NCBI RefSeq assembly: GCF_044904705.1
Contig: NZ_JADIKL010000004.1
Location: forward strand, 62,001 to 126,000
Direction of reading: 5' to 3'
DNA: 64,000 nt
From: Rhodanobacter_A agri
GTDB lineage: Bacteria; Pseudomonadota; Gammaproteobacteria; Xanthomonadales; Rhodanobacteraceae
The notes under the pieces are model-generated. The model was not told the DNA's origin. It was given only the letters and a program-made list of their open reading frames with translations, and ran no database searches. Positions 34,027 through 42,920 of this stretch are shown in pieces. Within the stretch, counting starts at the first letter, position 1; every line of letters begins with the position of its first letter. A program made the translations under genes and the position numbers.

Positions 34027-34233
34027 TCAACGGACGTGGAAGCGTTCCTCCTCCTGTTCCTCGCCGGGCGGCAGGTAGTGGCCGAGGCTGTCGACCTTCA
34101 GTGGCTGGAGGTTGTAGTCGGCGTGCGGCGGGACGTTTTTTTCGACGCCGCCGGTGGCGGGTTCGGTCAGTGCCGGCGGGGGCATGCCGGCCGGTACCGG
34201 GGGAGCGTTCGGATGGTTGGACGGGGGCATCAT
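34027..34233 (-). CDS. Small proline-rich hypothetical protein
   Basis: A 68-residue frame starting at ATG 34233, with GGAG 7 nt upstream. It is rich in Pro, Glu and polar residues and ends EEQEEERFHVR. No domain is recognised and no signal peptide is seen. The good start signal supports it, but it could also be chance in a GC-rich gap. Confidence 0.5.
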   Translation of the reverse strand: MMPPSNHPNAPPVPAGMPPPALTEPATGGVEKNVPPHADYNLQPLKVDSLGHYLPPGEEQEEERFHVR

Positions 34234-34426
34234 GGCACGACTCCTGCGATCGGCGATGCGCGTTGTGCGCAACGGTGGCAGCGGTCGGCGTGGCCGGTCT
34301 GGCGGGACGTCGCCGCTGCTGCGGGCGCGTCCATGCGGACGTGGTTTCCTGTAGTGAATGATGCTCTCGCGCGGGAAAAAGTTGCATAGACCGATGGCCT
34401 ATGCCGAGCAGCTTCGGGAGGGGCGA

Positions 34427-35089
34427 TCAGCCCTCGGGAACATCCTGGAACAGCCTTCCCTGATCCAGTAGCAGACGCACCGGCGCGAAGCTGCGCCGGT
34501 GCTGCACGCAGGGACCGAGCCGCTGCAACGCGGCCAGATGGGCGGGTGTGGGATAACCCTTGTGCACGGCGAAGCCGTAGCCGGGGTAGCTGGCATCCAG
34601 GGCCACCATCAGGCGGTCGCGGGTCACCTTGGCAAGGATCGAGGCCGCGCTGATCGCCGGCTCCGACGCGTCGCCGCCGACGATGGCGCGGCCGGGGCAG
34701 GGCAGGTCCTTCGGCAGTTTGTTGCCGTCCACCAGTGCCTCCTGCGCGGCCGGCACGAGGCCGGCCACGGCCCGGCTCATGCCGGCCATGGTGGCCTGGA
34801 AGATGTTGAGACGATCGATTTCCTCGGCCTCGACCACGATCACGCAATGCGCCAGCGCATCTTCGACGATGTGCGGATACAGCGCCTCCCGCCGTTTCTC
34901 GCTGAGCTTCTTGGAGTCGTCCAGGCCGGCGATGGGGCGGGTTGGGTCGAGGATCACCGCGGCCACCACGACGGGACCGGCCAGCGGGCCGCGCCCGGCT
35001 TCGTCCACCCCCGCTTTTAACAAATCATGGTTTGGCAAGGTCGAGGTATCCGCGGCTGGGAAGGTATGGATGTGGGATAGGGGCTGCAC
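34427..35089 (-). CDS. rnhB: Ribonuclease HII
   Basis: RNase HII removes single ribonucleotides and RNA from RNA-DNA hybrids. The 220-residue product has the DEDD signature in GVDEAGRGPLAGPVVVAAV, the middle aspartate in ALVDGNKL and the last in ASILAKVTRDRLM, with GYGFAVHKGYPTPAH conserved. The start is uncertain: GTG 35089 gives 220 residues, about 20 more than many homologs; TTG 35035 would give 202. It lies in the conserved order lpxB-rnhB-dnaE. Confidence 0.95.
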   Translation of the reverse strand: MQPLSHIHTFPAADTSTLPNHDLLKAGVDEAGRGPLAGPVVVAAVILDPTRPIAGLDDSKKLSEKRREALYPHIVEDALAHCVIVVEAEEIDRLNIFQATMAGMSRAVAGLVPAAQEALVDGNKLPKDLPCPGRAIVGGDASEPAISAASILAKVTRDRLMVALDASYPGYGFAVHKGYPTPAHLAALQRLGPCVQHRRSFAPVRLLLDQGRLFQDVPEG

Positions 35090-35102
35090 AGCGCGTTCGC
35101 CT

Positions 35103-35123
35103 CCTCTCCCCTCCGGGGAGAGG
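35103..35123. repeat. short GC-rich intergenic hairpin
   Basis: A 9-bp perfect hairpin (CCTCTCCCC and GGGGAGAGG, loop TCC) lies in the lpxB-rnhB gap. A similar CCTCTCC...GGAGAGG palindrome recurs imperfectly at about 35243-35268, at the end of lpxB, and a related CCTCTC motif is near 45770. It resembles a REP-type short repeat; no function is known. Confidence 0.45.
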
Positions 35124-35232
35124 ATTGAGGCGAGGGACCAGGGCTTGCGAAGAGCGGCATCGAAGCCTGCTTCGGTGCAAACTTATCGCCAGCGTGTCCC
35201 CTCACCCTGGCCCAGGGGCAGAAGGGGGAAAG

Positions 35233-36468
35233 CTACGCCTCTCCGCTCAGGGAAGCGGGAGAGGATTCGCGCTCCAACAGCTCGCCAATCGCCCCGGCCG
35301 CCGCATCCGCTGCGCTGCCATCCAGTTCCGCCCGCAAGGCTCGATGCAATTGCTCGAACGCTGCGACGATGGCACCGCGGCGCTCGCTGTCGTTGAACAA
35401 CGCCAAGGTAGCGTCGGCGAGTTTCGCGGCGGTGCAGTTGTCCTGCATCAGCTCGGGCACCAGCACCGCGCGCTCGCCCATGCCGCAGGCGCGGGCGAGG
35501 ATGTTTGGCAGTGCGTAGACGTCGGTCTTGAGCATGCGCAGCAGCTTGGCGATGCGGTAGCTGGTCGGCGAGACGCGGTAGCCCACCACCATTGGGCGCT
35601 TGGCCAGCATCGCCTCCAGCGTGGCGGTGCCGGAGGCCAGCAAGACCACGTCGGCGGCCTGCATGGCTTCGTGGGCATGGCCATCGAGCAGCAGCGGTGC
35701 AGCACCATCCTGCCGGAATCTGGCGAGCAAGGTGCGCAAAGGCCCCAGCATGCGCGGGTTGGCGGCGGGAATCACCACGCGCAGGCCGGGCAGGGCACTG
35801 GCGACACGCCGCGCGGCATCGAGAAAGGGCTCGCCCAGCCGGGCCAGCTCGCTGCCGCGGCTGCCCGGCAGCACCGCCAGCACCGGGGCGTCCTGCGGCA
35901 ACTGCAGCGCTTCGCGCGCGGCGGCGCGGTCGGATACCAGCGGAAAACGATCGGCCAGCGGGTGGCCCGTGAAGCGCGCATCGACGCCGTGTCGTGCGTA
36001 GATCGCTGGCTCCATCGGGAACAGGCATAGCACGCGGTCGGCCGAGCGGCCGATCTTTTCGGCACGGTGCTCGCGCCAGGCCCATACCGAGGGGCTGACG
36101 TAATGCACGGTGCGCAGGCCGGCCTGTTTCAGCCGATGCTCCACCCCGAGATTGAAGTCCGGCGCGTCGATACCGACGACTACCGCCGGTTTCGCGGCGA
36201 GCAGGCGCGCGACCAGTGCCTTGCGCAACTTGAGCAGGCGCGGCAGATGCGACACCACTTCGGCGAGGCCGAACAGCGACAGTTCGCGGATGTCGTACCA
36301 GGATTCGAAGCCCTGCGCCTGCATGCGCTTGCCGCCGATGCCGACGAAGCGCGCGTCCGGATACCGGGCGCGCAGCGCCGCAATCAGGTCGGCGCCGAGC
36401 TGATCGCCGGAGTCTTCGCCGGCGATGAGCGCGATGAGCGGGGCTCCGGTGGCTTCTGCGGTCGGCAT
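35233..36468 (-). CDS. lpxB: Lipid-A-disaccharide synthase
   Basis: LpxB joins UDP-diacylglucosamine and lipid X to make the disaccharide core of lipid A, at the inner membrane. The product has 411 residues (E. coli 382), with a GT-B fold of family GT19. Conserved parts include IALIAGEDSGDQLGA, GIGGKRMQAQGFES, the block YVSPSVWAWREHRAEKI, and LLASGTATLEAMLAKRPMVVGYR. ATG 36468 is the start. It follows lpxA across a 12-bp hairpin. Confidence 0.97.
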   Translation of the reverse strand: MPTAEATGAPLIALIAGEDSGDQLGADLIAALRARYPDARFVGIGGKRMQAQGFESWYDIRELSLFGLAEVVSHLPRLLKLRKALVARLLAAKPAVVVGIDAPDFNLGVEHRLKQAGLRTVHYVSPSVWAWREHRAEKIGRSADRVLCLFPMEPAIYARHGVDARFTGHPLADRFPLVSDRAAAREALQLPQDAPVLAVLPGSRGSELARLGEPFLDAARRVASALPGLRVVIPAANPRMLGPLRTLLARFRQDGAAPLLLDGHAHEAMQAADVVLLASGTATLEAMLAKRPMVVGYRVSPTSYRIAKLLRMLKTDVYALPNILARACGMGERAVLVPELMQDNCTAAKLADATLALFNDSERRGAIVAAFEQLHRALRAELDGSAADAAAGAIGELLERESSPASLSGEA

Positions 36469-36510
36469 GGTTCAGCTGTCAGAACAAAGGCAGGCGCGCT
36501 TGCCTGATTT

Positions 36511-36537
36511 GCTGATATGCGCTGCGCGCATATCAGC
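36511..36537. other. hairpin across the lpxA stop codon
   Basis: A 12-bp stem (GCTGATATGCGC and GCGCATATCAGC) with a 3-nt loop includes the lpxA stop (36533-36535). No T-run follows, so it is more likely an mRNA stability or translational element between lpxA and lpxB than a terminator. Confidence 0.6.
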
Positions 36538-37321
36538 GGGCGAGCGCGCGCTCGCTGCGGTCGATGAAGTCGAGCATCGCGCGTACGTCGGCGCTGTCCT
36601 GCGCCTGCGCGACCAGCTGTTCGCGTGCCTCGGGCAGCGACAAGCCGGCCATGTACAGAGTGCGGTAGGCGCGCTTGATCGCGGCGATGCGCGGGCTTTC
36701 GAAGCCGCGGCGCTTCAGGCCCTCGCTGTTGATGCCGCGCGGGCGCCCGTGCTGCTCGTTCGCCATCATCAGGAACGGCGGTACGTCGGAGCCGACCAGA
36801 CAGCCCATCGCGATGAAGGCGTGCGCGCCCACTTTGCAGAACTGGTGCACGCCGGCGTAGCCGGAGATGATCACCCAGTCGCCGATCTCCACGTGGCCGG
36901 CCAGCGCCGAATAGTTGGAGAACACCACGTGGTTGCCGACCTGGCAGTCGTGCGCGATGTGCACGTAGGCCAGCAGCCAGTTGTCGTTGCCGATACGGGT
37001 GATGCCGCCGCCGTCGCCGGTGCCGCGGTTGATGGTGACGAACTCGCGGATCAGGTTGCGGTCGCCGATCACCAGTTCGGTGCGCTCGCCGGTGAACTTC
37101 TTGTCCTGCGGCTCGCCGCCGATGGAGGCGAACTGCGCGATGCGGTTGTCGCGGCCTATGCGGGTCGGGCCCTCGATCACCACGTGCGGGCCGATCACCG
37201 TGCCGTCGCCGATCTCCACGCCGGCACCGATCACGCTGTAGGCGCCGATGGCGACGTTCGCGCCGATTTTCGCGGCCGGGTCGATCTGCGCGGTGGGATG
37301 GATCGACGCGGGATGGGTCAT
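36533..37321 (-). CDS. lpxA: UDP-N-acetylglucosamine acyltransferase
   Basis: LpxA adds the first acyl chain in lipid A synthesis, using acyl-ACP. The 262-residue product equals E. coli in length. The left-handed beta-helix is visible as repeated hexapeptides (IHPTAQIDPAAKIGANVAIG and onward). The catalytic histidine is in the segment NWLLAYVHIAHDCQVGN, near residue 122, and the C-terminal helical part follows. Its ATG overlaps the fabZ stop (ATGA). Confidence 0.97.
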   Translation of the reverse strand: MTHPASIHPTAQIDPAAKIGANVAIGAYSVIGAGVEIGDGTVIGPHVVIEGPTRIGRDNRIAQFASIGGEPQDKKFTGERTELVIGDRNLIREFVTINRGTGDGGGITRIGNDNWLLAYVHIAHDCQVGNHVVFSNYSALAGHVEIGDWVIISGYAGVHQFCKVGAHAFIAMGCLVGSDVPPFLMMANEQHGRPRGINSEGLKRRGFESPRIAAIKRAYRTLYMAGLSLPEAREQLVAQAQDSADVRAMLDFIDRSERALAR

Positions 37322-37791
37322 TTGTCGGACCTCGCCGCGCACATCAGCTCGCAGCTGGCGACTTCCTTGCCATCCACCACGGTGCGCGCCGCGAACAGGC
37401 CCATGCCGCGCATCACGCGCTTGACCGACACCTCCAGGCGCAGCTGGTCGCCCGGCACCACCGGCGCGCTGAAGCGCGCGTTGTCCACCTTGACCAGGTA
37501 GAACAACGGGGTGGCGGTGTTGCCCTTCATGCGGTTGCTGAGCTGGGTGAGCAGGCCGGCGGCCTGCGCCATCGCCTCCACGATCAGCACGCCCGGCATC
37601 ACCGGATGGCCGGGGAAGTGGCCGTTGAAGAACGGTTCGTTGATGGTGACGTTCTTCAGCGCCACCACACTCTGGTCGGGCACGATCTCGATGACCCGGT
37701 CGACCAGCAGGAACGGATAGCGGTGCGGCAGCAATTGCTGGATCTGCTCCACGTTCACCGGCAGGGTCACGGTCGCGGCGTTGTCACTCAT
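37318..37791 (-). CDS. fabZ: 3-hydroxyacyl-ACP dehydratase
   Basis: FabZ dehydrates 3-hydroxyacyl-ACP in fatty acid elongation; it competes with LpxA and LpxD for the same substrate. The 157-residue product has the hot-dog fold motif FFNGHFPGHPVMPGVLIVEA with catalytic H58 and E72, spaced as in the family. ATG 37791 overlaps the end of lpxD by 8 bp, so lpxD-fabZ-lpxA is a tightly coupled operon. Confidence 0.97.
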   Translation of the reverse strand: MSDNAATVTLPVNVEQIQQLLPHRYPFLLVDRVIEIVPDQSVVALKNVTINEPFFNGHFPGHPVMPGVLIVEAMAQAAGLLTQLSNRMKGNTATPLFYLVKVDNARFSAPVVPGDQLRLEVSVKRVMRGMGLFAARTVVDGKEVASCELMCAARSDK

Positions 37792-38815
37792 CGTTCTTTT
37801 CCTTCTCCAGCGCCGTCAGGCGGCGCGCGAAATCGTCCAGGTGCTTGAAGCGGGCGGCGCTCTTGCGCCACTGCCTGTTTTCCTGCAGCGGCGTACCTGA
37901 AGAATACTCGCCAGGCTCGCGGATCGAGTGCGTGACCAGGCTCTTGGCGGTAATGGTAACCCGGTCGGCGAGTTCCAGATGGCCAAGCACACCGGCGTTG
38001 CCGCCGATCATGCAGTAGCGGCCGATCTTCGCGCTGCCGGCGACCGCGGCGCAGCCGGCCATCGCGGTATGCGCGCCCACGTGTACGTTGTGGGCGATCT
38101 GGATCTGGTTGTCCAGCCGCACGTCTTCTTCCAGCACGGTGTCGTCCAGTGCGCCACGGTCGATCGTGGTATTCGCGCCGATTTCGCAATCGTCGCCGAT
38201 GCGCACGCCGCCGAGCTGGGGGATTTTCACCCAATGGTCGCGCTCGAAAGCGAGGCCGAAGCCGTCGGAGCCGATCACTGCGCCGGGATGCACCAGCACG
38301 CGCTTGCCCAGCGTCACGCGTGTCACCAGGGTGACGCGCGCCACCAGGCGAGACTGCGCACCCACCGTGCAATCCTCGCCCACGATGCAGTGCGGGCCGA
38401 GCACCGCCCCTTCACCGATCACCGCGCCGGCGGCGACCACGCAGCAAGGGCCGATGCTGGCGCCGGCACCGATGCTCGCCGCGCTGTCGACCACCGCGCT
38501 GGGGTGGATGCCGGGTGTAGCGGCGGGCTGGCGCTCGTACAGCGCGGCGATCTTTGCGTAGGCCACGTAGGGATCGGCGGCAATCAAGGCGTCGACCGGG
38601 CAGTCGCTCAGATGCTCCTCGCGCAGGATCACCGCGCCGGCGCCGGAGGCGGCCAGTTGCGCGGCGTACTTGCCGTTGGAGAGGAAGGCCAGCTGGCTGG
38701 CGCCGGCATTGGCGAGCGTGGCGACGCCCCCGATGCGGCGGTTGCCGTCGCCGCGCAGGCGCAGGCCGAAACGTTCGGCCAGTTCGGCGAGGGTATGGCT
38801 GGGTTGCGGGCTCAA
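37784..38815 (-). CDS. lpxD: UDP-3-O-acylglucosamine N-acyltransferase
   Basis: LpxD adds the N-linked hydroxyacyl chain in lipid A synthesis. The 343-residue product fits E. coli (341). The N-terminal domain (about 1-110) has LAFLSNGKYAAQL; the hexapeptide helix follows, with catalytic histidine region QIAHNVHVG near residue 240. It starts with TTG 38815, supported by AGGAG (38822-38826) with 6-nt spacing; an in-frame ATG at 38860 lacks such a site. bamA lies immediately upstream; a skp/ompH gene, often found between them, is absent here. Confidence 0.95.
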   Translation of the reverse strand: MSPQPSHTLAELAERFGLRLRGDGNRRIGGVATLANAGASQLAFLSNGKYAAQLAASGAGAVILREEHLSDCPVDALIAADPYVAYAKIAALYERQPAATPGIHPSAVVDSAASIGAGASIGPCCVVAAGAVIGEGAVLGPHCIVGEDCTVGAQSRLVARVTLVTRVTLGKRVLVHPGAVIGSDGFGLAFERDHWVKIPQLGGVRIGDDCEIGANTTIDRGALDDTVLEEDVRLDNQIQIAHNVHVGAHTAMAGCAAVAGSAKIGRYCMIGGNAGVLGHLELADRVTITAKSLVTHSIREPGEYSSGTPLQENRQWRKSAARFKHLDDFARRLTALEKEKNDE

Positions 38816-38863
38816 GGCTTGCTCCTCGGGAGGGCGGCTATTGTATCGGCCATGCGCCAAAAC

Positions 38864-38893
38864 GCGAAAAGCGCGGCTTGCCGCGCTTTTCGC
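38864..38893 (-). terminator. terminator-like hairpin between bamA and lpxD
   Basis: A perfect 13-bp stem (GCGAAAAGCGCGG and CCGCGCTTTTCGC) with loop CTTG lies 23 bp after the bamA stop. The T-run sits inside the stem and a GTTTTGG follows on the minus strand, so it may terminate or slow transcription into lpxD. Confidence 0.7.
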
Positions 38894-38915
38894 CGTACGA
38901 CAGCGTCCCCTTCGA

Positions 38916-41351
38916 TCAGAACGTGGAGCCGAAGGTGAACTGGATGCGCTCCTCGTAGTAGTTATCGCCCGGCTGGGTGCGGAACGGCAGCGCGAAGTTG
39001 ATGATCATCGGACCCATCGGCGACTGCCAGTGCAGCGACAGGCCGGTGGAGGCGCGCAGCGTCTTGGCGCTGAAACTGTTCCAGTTCGCATAGGCGTTGC
39101 CGGTGTCGACGAACCAGGAGACGCGCGCGGTGTTGACGTCCTTGAGGAAGGGCAGCGGCAGGTACAGCTCGGCCGTGCCCAGCACCTTCAGCGCGCCGCC
39201 GATCGGCTGGGCGTAGTTGTAGTAGCTGCTGTTGCAGTAGCTGCCACTGCCTTGGGCAAGCGCACCGGTGCCGCCGCACAGGCGCGGGCCCAGGGTGTTG
39301 TCCTGGAAGCCGCGCACATCGGTCACGCCGCCGGAGTAGAAGTTCTCCCAGAACGGGAAGTCGTTGCGCATGTCGGTGGGCACAGGCGTACCCGCCGCGG
39401 CGTAGGCAGCCTTGAGCTGGTCGAACTGCGCATCGCTGATGCCGTTCTGGCCGTAGGTCTTGCCGTAGCCGACCACGCCGTTGAGGTAGAGCACGAAGCC
39501 GTGGCCGATCGGCCAGTAGTGGTTCGCCTGGCCGGTCAGCTTCCAGTACTTCACGGTGGAGCTGGGCAGGGCTACTTCGGCGTTCAGCGACAGCTGGCCG
39601 CCGCGGGTGGGCGCCCAGTAGCCGTTGCGGGTGTCCATGGTCCAGCCCAGGGTGCCGATCGTCGAGTGGATAGTGTAGTTGCCGATTTCGTTCTGGTAGT
39701 CGATCAGCTGCTGCGGCGTGTAGCCGGCGATCGAATTGACCTTGTTGCTGCTCAGGCCGATGCCGGCGCGCAGGCTCTGGTAGTCGGTGATCGGGATGCC
39801 GAGGTAGGTGGAGAACGCTTGCTGGCTGGTGGAGTAATCGGCGAACTCGCCGTTGTCCACGTTGTTGTAGTCGGTCTTGGAATAGGTGAGGTTGTAACCG
39901 ATGCCGATGCCGTTGTCGGTGAGGTAGGGGTTGTAGTAGTTGGCGTTGTAGCGGGTGTAGTAGGCGCTGCGCTCGCCGCCGACGGAGACAGTGTCGCCGC
40001 TGCCGAACAGATTGCGCTCCGATACCGAGGCGGACAGGATGATGCCCGAGTACTGCGAGTAGCCGATGCCGAACTGCAGGCTGCCGGCGGACTGCTCCTC
40101 GACCTTGACGGTGACGTCCACCTGGTCGTCGGAGCCTGGCACCCGCTTCTTGTCGACGTCGACCTTCTTGAAGTAGCCCAGCTGCTGCAGGCGGATCTTG
40201 GAGCGGTCGATCGTCGCCTGCGAGTACCAGGAGCCTTCGAGCTGGCGCATCTCACGGCGCATCACGTTGTCTTCGGTGAGCGTGTTGCCCTGGAAGATCA
40301 CCCGGCGCACGTACACGCGCTGGCCCGGCTCGATGTAGAGCGTGAGGTCGACGGTGCGCTTGTCCTTGTCCAGCTTCGGATAAGGCGTGACCTTGGCGTA
40401 GGCGTAGCCGATGTTGGCCAGCAGCGCCTTGATCGCCTTGGTGCTGGTCTCGATCGCGCCGCGGTTGAACACTTCGCCCGGTTTGACGAACACCAGCTGG
40501 CGCAACGTGGCTTCCGGCAGCACCATGGTGCCGAGCAGCTTCACGTCGGAAATCTTGTAGATCTCGCCTTCCTTCACGTCGGCGGCGATGTACATCGACT
40601 GCTTGTCAGGCGCGATCGACACCTGGGTGGAGTCGATGCCGAAGTCGGCGTAGCCGCGGTCCATGTAGTAGGACTGCAGTTTCTCCAAGTCGCCCTTGAG
40701 CTTCTCCTGGGAGTACTGGTCGTTCTTGGAGTACCAGGACATCCAGTTCGGCGTGCCCAGCTCGAAATCGTCGCGGATCTGCTTGTCGGTGAACGCGTGG
40801 TTGCCGACGATGTTGATCTCTTTGATCTTCGCCACCTGACCTTCGCGGATCTCGACGTCGATCGCCACGCGGTTGCGTTCCAGCCGCACCACGTGTGGGA
40901 TCACCGACACGCTGTACTTGCCGCGGTTGTAGTACTGGTGGATCAGTTCCTGCTGCACGTTGTCCAGCGCCAGCCGGTCGAAGGTCTCGCCCTCGGCCAG
41001 GCCGATCGACTTCAGGCCCTTCTGCAGGTCTTCGGTCTTGATGTCCTTGTTGCCGCGGATGGTGAGCTTGGCGATCGACGGCCGCTCCACCACCTTGATC
41101 ACTAGGATGTTGCCGTCGCGCTCCATTTCCACGTCGCTGAAGAACTTGGTCTGGTACAGCGCGCGGATCGCCCGCTGCGCCACGGCGTCGCTCATCTGGT
41201 CGCCGCGGCTGATCGGCAGGTAGTTGAACACCGTGCCGGCCGAGATGCGGCTGAGGCCATCGATGCGGATGTCCGAGATCACGAACGGATCGAAGGCGAG
41301 CGCCTTGGCGGAGAGGGAGGCAAGCAGAATCAGGGCGGCGATACGCTTCAT
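38916..41351 (-). CDS. bamA: Outer membrane protein assembly factor BamA
   Basis: BamA is the essential core of the machine that folds beta-barrel proteins into the outer membrane. The 811-residue product has a signal peptide (1-19, ending AKALA), five POTRA repeats (about 20-420), then a 16-strand barrel that ends in FTFGSTF with terminal Phe. The VRGF-type motif is present as DVRGFQDNTLGPR. The start ATG 41351 has GGAA 7 nt upstream. It lies in the order dxr-rseP-bamA-lpxD. Confidence 0.97.
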   Translation of the reverse strand: MKRIAALILLASLSAKALAFDPFVISDIRIDGLSRISAGTVFNYLPISRGDQMSDAVAQRAIRALYQTKFFSDVEMERDGNILVIKVVERPSIAKLTIRGNKDIKTEDLQKGLKSIGLAEGETFDRLALDNVQQELIHQYYNRGKYSVSVIPHVVRLERNRVAIDVEIREGQVAKIKEINIVGNHAFTDKQIRDDFELGTPNWMSWYSKNDQYSQEKLKGDLEKLQSYYMDRGYADFGIDSTQVSIAPDKQSMYIAADVKEGEIYKISDVKLLGTMVLPEATLRQLVFVKPGEVFNRGAIETSTKAIKALLANIGYAYAKVTPYPKLDKDKRTVDLTLYIEPGQRVYVRRVIFQGNTLTEDNVMRREMRQLEGSWYSQATIDRSKIRLQQLGYFKKVDVDKKRVPGSDDQVDVTVKVEEQSAGSLQFGIGYSQYSGIILSASVSERNLFGSGDTVSVGGERSAYYTRYNANYYNPYLTDNGIGIGYNLTYSKTDYNNVDNGEFADYSTSQQAFSTYLGIPITDYQSLRAGIGLSSNKVNSIAGYTPQQLIDYQNEIGNYTIHSTIGTLGWTMDTRNGYWAPTRGGQLSLNAEVALPSSTVKYWKLTGQANHYWPIGHGFVLYLNGVVGYGKTYGQNGISDAQFDQLKAAYAAAGTPVPTDMRNDFPFWENFYSGGVTDVRGFQDNTLGPRLCGGTGALAQGSGSYCNSSYYNYAQPIGGALKVLGTAELYLPLPFLKDVNTARVSWFVDTGNAYANWNSFSAKTLRASTGLSLHWQSPMGPMIINFALPFRTQPGDNYYEERIQFTFGSTF

Positions 41352-41467
41352 CGTCGGTTCCGGTGGATGGTTTCGATCAGGCCGCCGGCCCGATCAAGGC
41401 ACGCGACAGGGTGACGCTCCGTCGCGAGAAAGAACTGGTGCCCGCAAAGGGCGCCGGATGCAGCAAA

Positions 41468-41489
41468 CCGCCGCGCGATGGCGCGGCGG
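41468..41489. other. hairpin between rseP and bamA
   Basis: A 9-bp stem (CCGCCGCGC and GCGCGGCGG) with loop GATG lies 48 bp after the rseP stop. No T-run is seen; it may be a weak pause site or a processing signal. Confidence 0.4.
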
Positions 41490-41537
41490 TCACGAACGTT
41501 TGCGGCGTCGACGAACCGTGGGGGCGGATCATCGGCG

Positions 41538-42884
41538 TCACGACAGCAACAGGCGATGGATGTCGTTGTAGAACACCAGGCCCATCAAGCTGAACAGCAG
41601 CACCAGCCCGATGTACTGGCCGATCGCCATGGCCTGTTCGCTGAGCGGGCTGCCCTTGAGCAACTCGATAAGGTAATACAGCAGGTGGCCGCCATCCAAG
41701 ACGGGGATGGGCAGCAGGTTCAGCACCGCCAGGCTCAGCGACACCATGGCGAGGAACTGCAGGAACCAGGCCAGGCCCATGTGGGCGCTGGTGTTGGCCA
41801 TCTGCGCGATGCCGATCACGCTGGACAGGTTCTTGGTCGAAGCCTCGCCGCCCAGCATCTTGCCGATCATGCCGAAGGTCTGCGTGACGTTGCGCCAGGT
41901 GCCTTCCAGTGCGGCACCGAACGCGCGCAACGGGCCGTAGCGCAGCGTGGCGGTTTCCATCGGCGGCGCGCTGATGCCGATCATCCAGTCAGTAGGACTG
42001 CCTTGCAGGGACTCGCGTTTCGCCACGACTTCCAGCGGGATCGTCTGGCCGTTGCGCTCGACCACGATCGCCAGCTTCGGCGATACGGCCGCGCCCTGCT
42101 GCACCAGCTTGCCCAGCGCTTCGAAATCCGACACCGGCTGGCTGTTGACGCTGAGGATGCGGTCGCCGCCCTGCATCCCGGCCAGCGCGGCAGGCTGATC
42201 GTCCAGCACGGTCGCAGCCACCGGGGGCGGCGGCGCCGGTTGCAGACCCAGTGTGGCAAGGTACTGGTCGACAGGCTGGCCAGGCGGCAGCTTGTCCAGC
42301 GGCAGCAGCAACTGCCGCTGCGTGCCGGCGGGATCGCGTACGGTCAGCGGCAGCGGGCTGCGGTCCAGCAAGGCGTTGGCGATCGCGTCCAGCGAGTCGC
42401 TCAAGGTGTCCACGTCGCGGCCGTCGATGCTGAGAATGCGGTCGCCCGGCTGGATGCCGGCCACTGCGGCCATGCTCTGCGGCTTGGCCGTGACGATGGG
42501 CGCCGCATCGGGGCGGCCCAGCATGAACATCAGCCACAGCGCGGCCACGGTGAAGATCAGGTTGAAACCCGGTCCGGCCAGCACGATCAGGATGCGTTTC
42601 CACACCGGCTGGCAGGTGAATTCCTGGCTCTGCAACTGCGGCGGCACCACGCCTTCGCGGGCGTCCAGCATCTTCACGTAGCCGCCCAGCGGGATCGCGG
42701 CGATCTGGTACTCGGTGCCGTCGCGGCCGATGCGTTTCCATACCGCCTTGCCGAAGCCCACCGAGAAGCGCAGCACCTTTACGCCGCAGCGGCGCGCGAC
42801 CCAGTAGTGGCCGAACTCATGGAAGGTCACCAGCACGCCCAGCGTGACCAGCAACCAGAACACCGAGCCGAAAAAAGAAGTCAT
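41538..42884 (-). CDS. rseP: Intramembrane site-2 protease RseP
   Basis: RseP cleaves membrane anti-sigma factors such as RseA inside the membrane and removes leftover signal peptides. The 448-residue product has the zinc motif H22-E23-F-G-H26 near the N terminus, the same positions as in E. coli, two PDZ domains in the middle (GIQPGDRILSIDGRDV and GMQGGDRILSVNSQPV) and a C-terminal LDG motif (IPVLDGGHL). The start is ATG 42884; an upstream TTG is less likely. Confidence 0.96.
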   Translation of the reverse strand: MTSFFGSVFWLLVTLGVLVTFHEFGHYWVARRCGVKVLRFSVGFGKAVWKRIGRDGTEYQIAAIPLGGYVKMLDAREGVVPPQLQSQEFTCQPVWKRILIVLAGPGFNLIFTVAALWLMFMLGRPDAAPIVTAKPQSMAAVAGIQPGDRILSIDGRDVDTLSDSLDAIANALLDRSPLPLTVRDPAGTQRQLLLPLDKLPPGQPVDQYLATLGLQPAPPPPVAATVLDDQPAALAGMQGGDRILSVNSQPVSDFEALGKLVQQGAAVSPKLAIVVERNGQTIPLEVVAKRESLQGSPTDWMIGISAPPMETATLRYGPLRAFGAALEGTWRNVTQTFGMIGKMLGGEASTKNLSSVIGIAQMANTSAHMGLAWFLQFLAMVSLSLAVLNLLPIPVLDGGHLLYYLIELLKGSPLSEQAMAIGQYIGLVLLFSLMGLVFYNDIHRLLLS

Positions 42885-42920
42885 CAAGCGCCGCGACAGG
42901 AAATCAAGGGTGACAGGATA

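Noticed and set aside
38670..41105. An 811-codon plus-strand frame
   Set aside because: Antisense to bamA and the start of lpxD; Val- and His-rich shadow composition.
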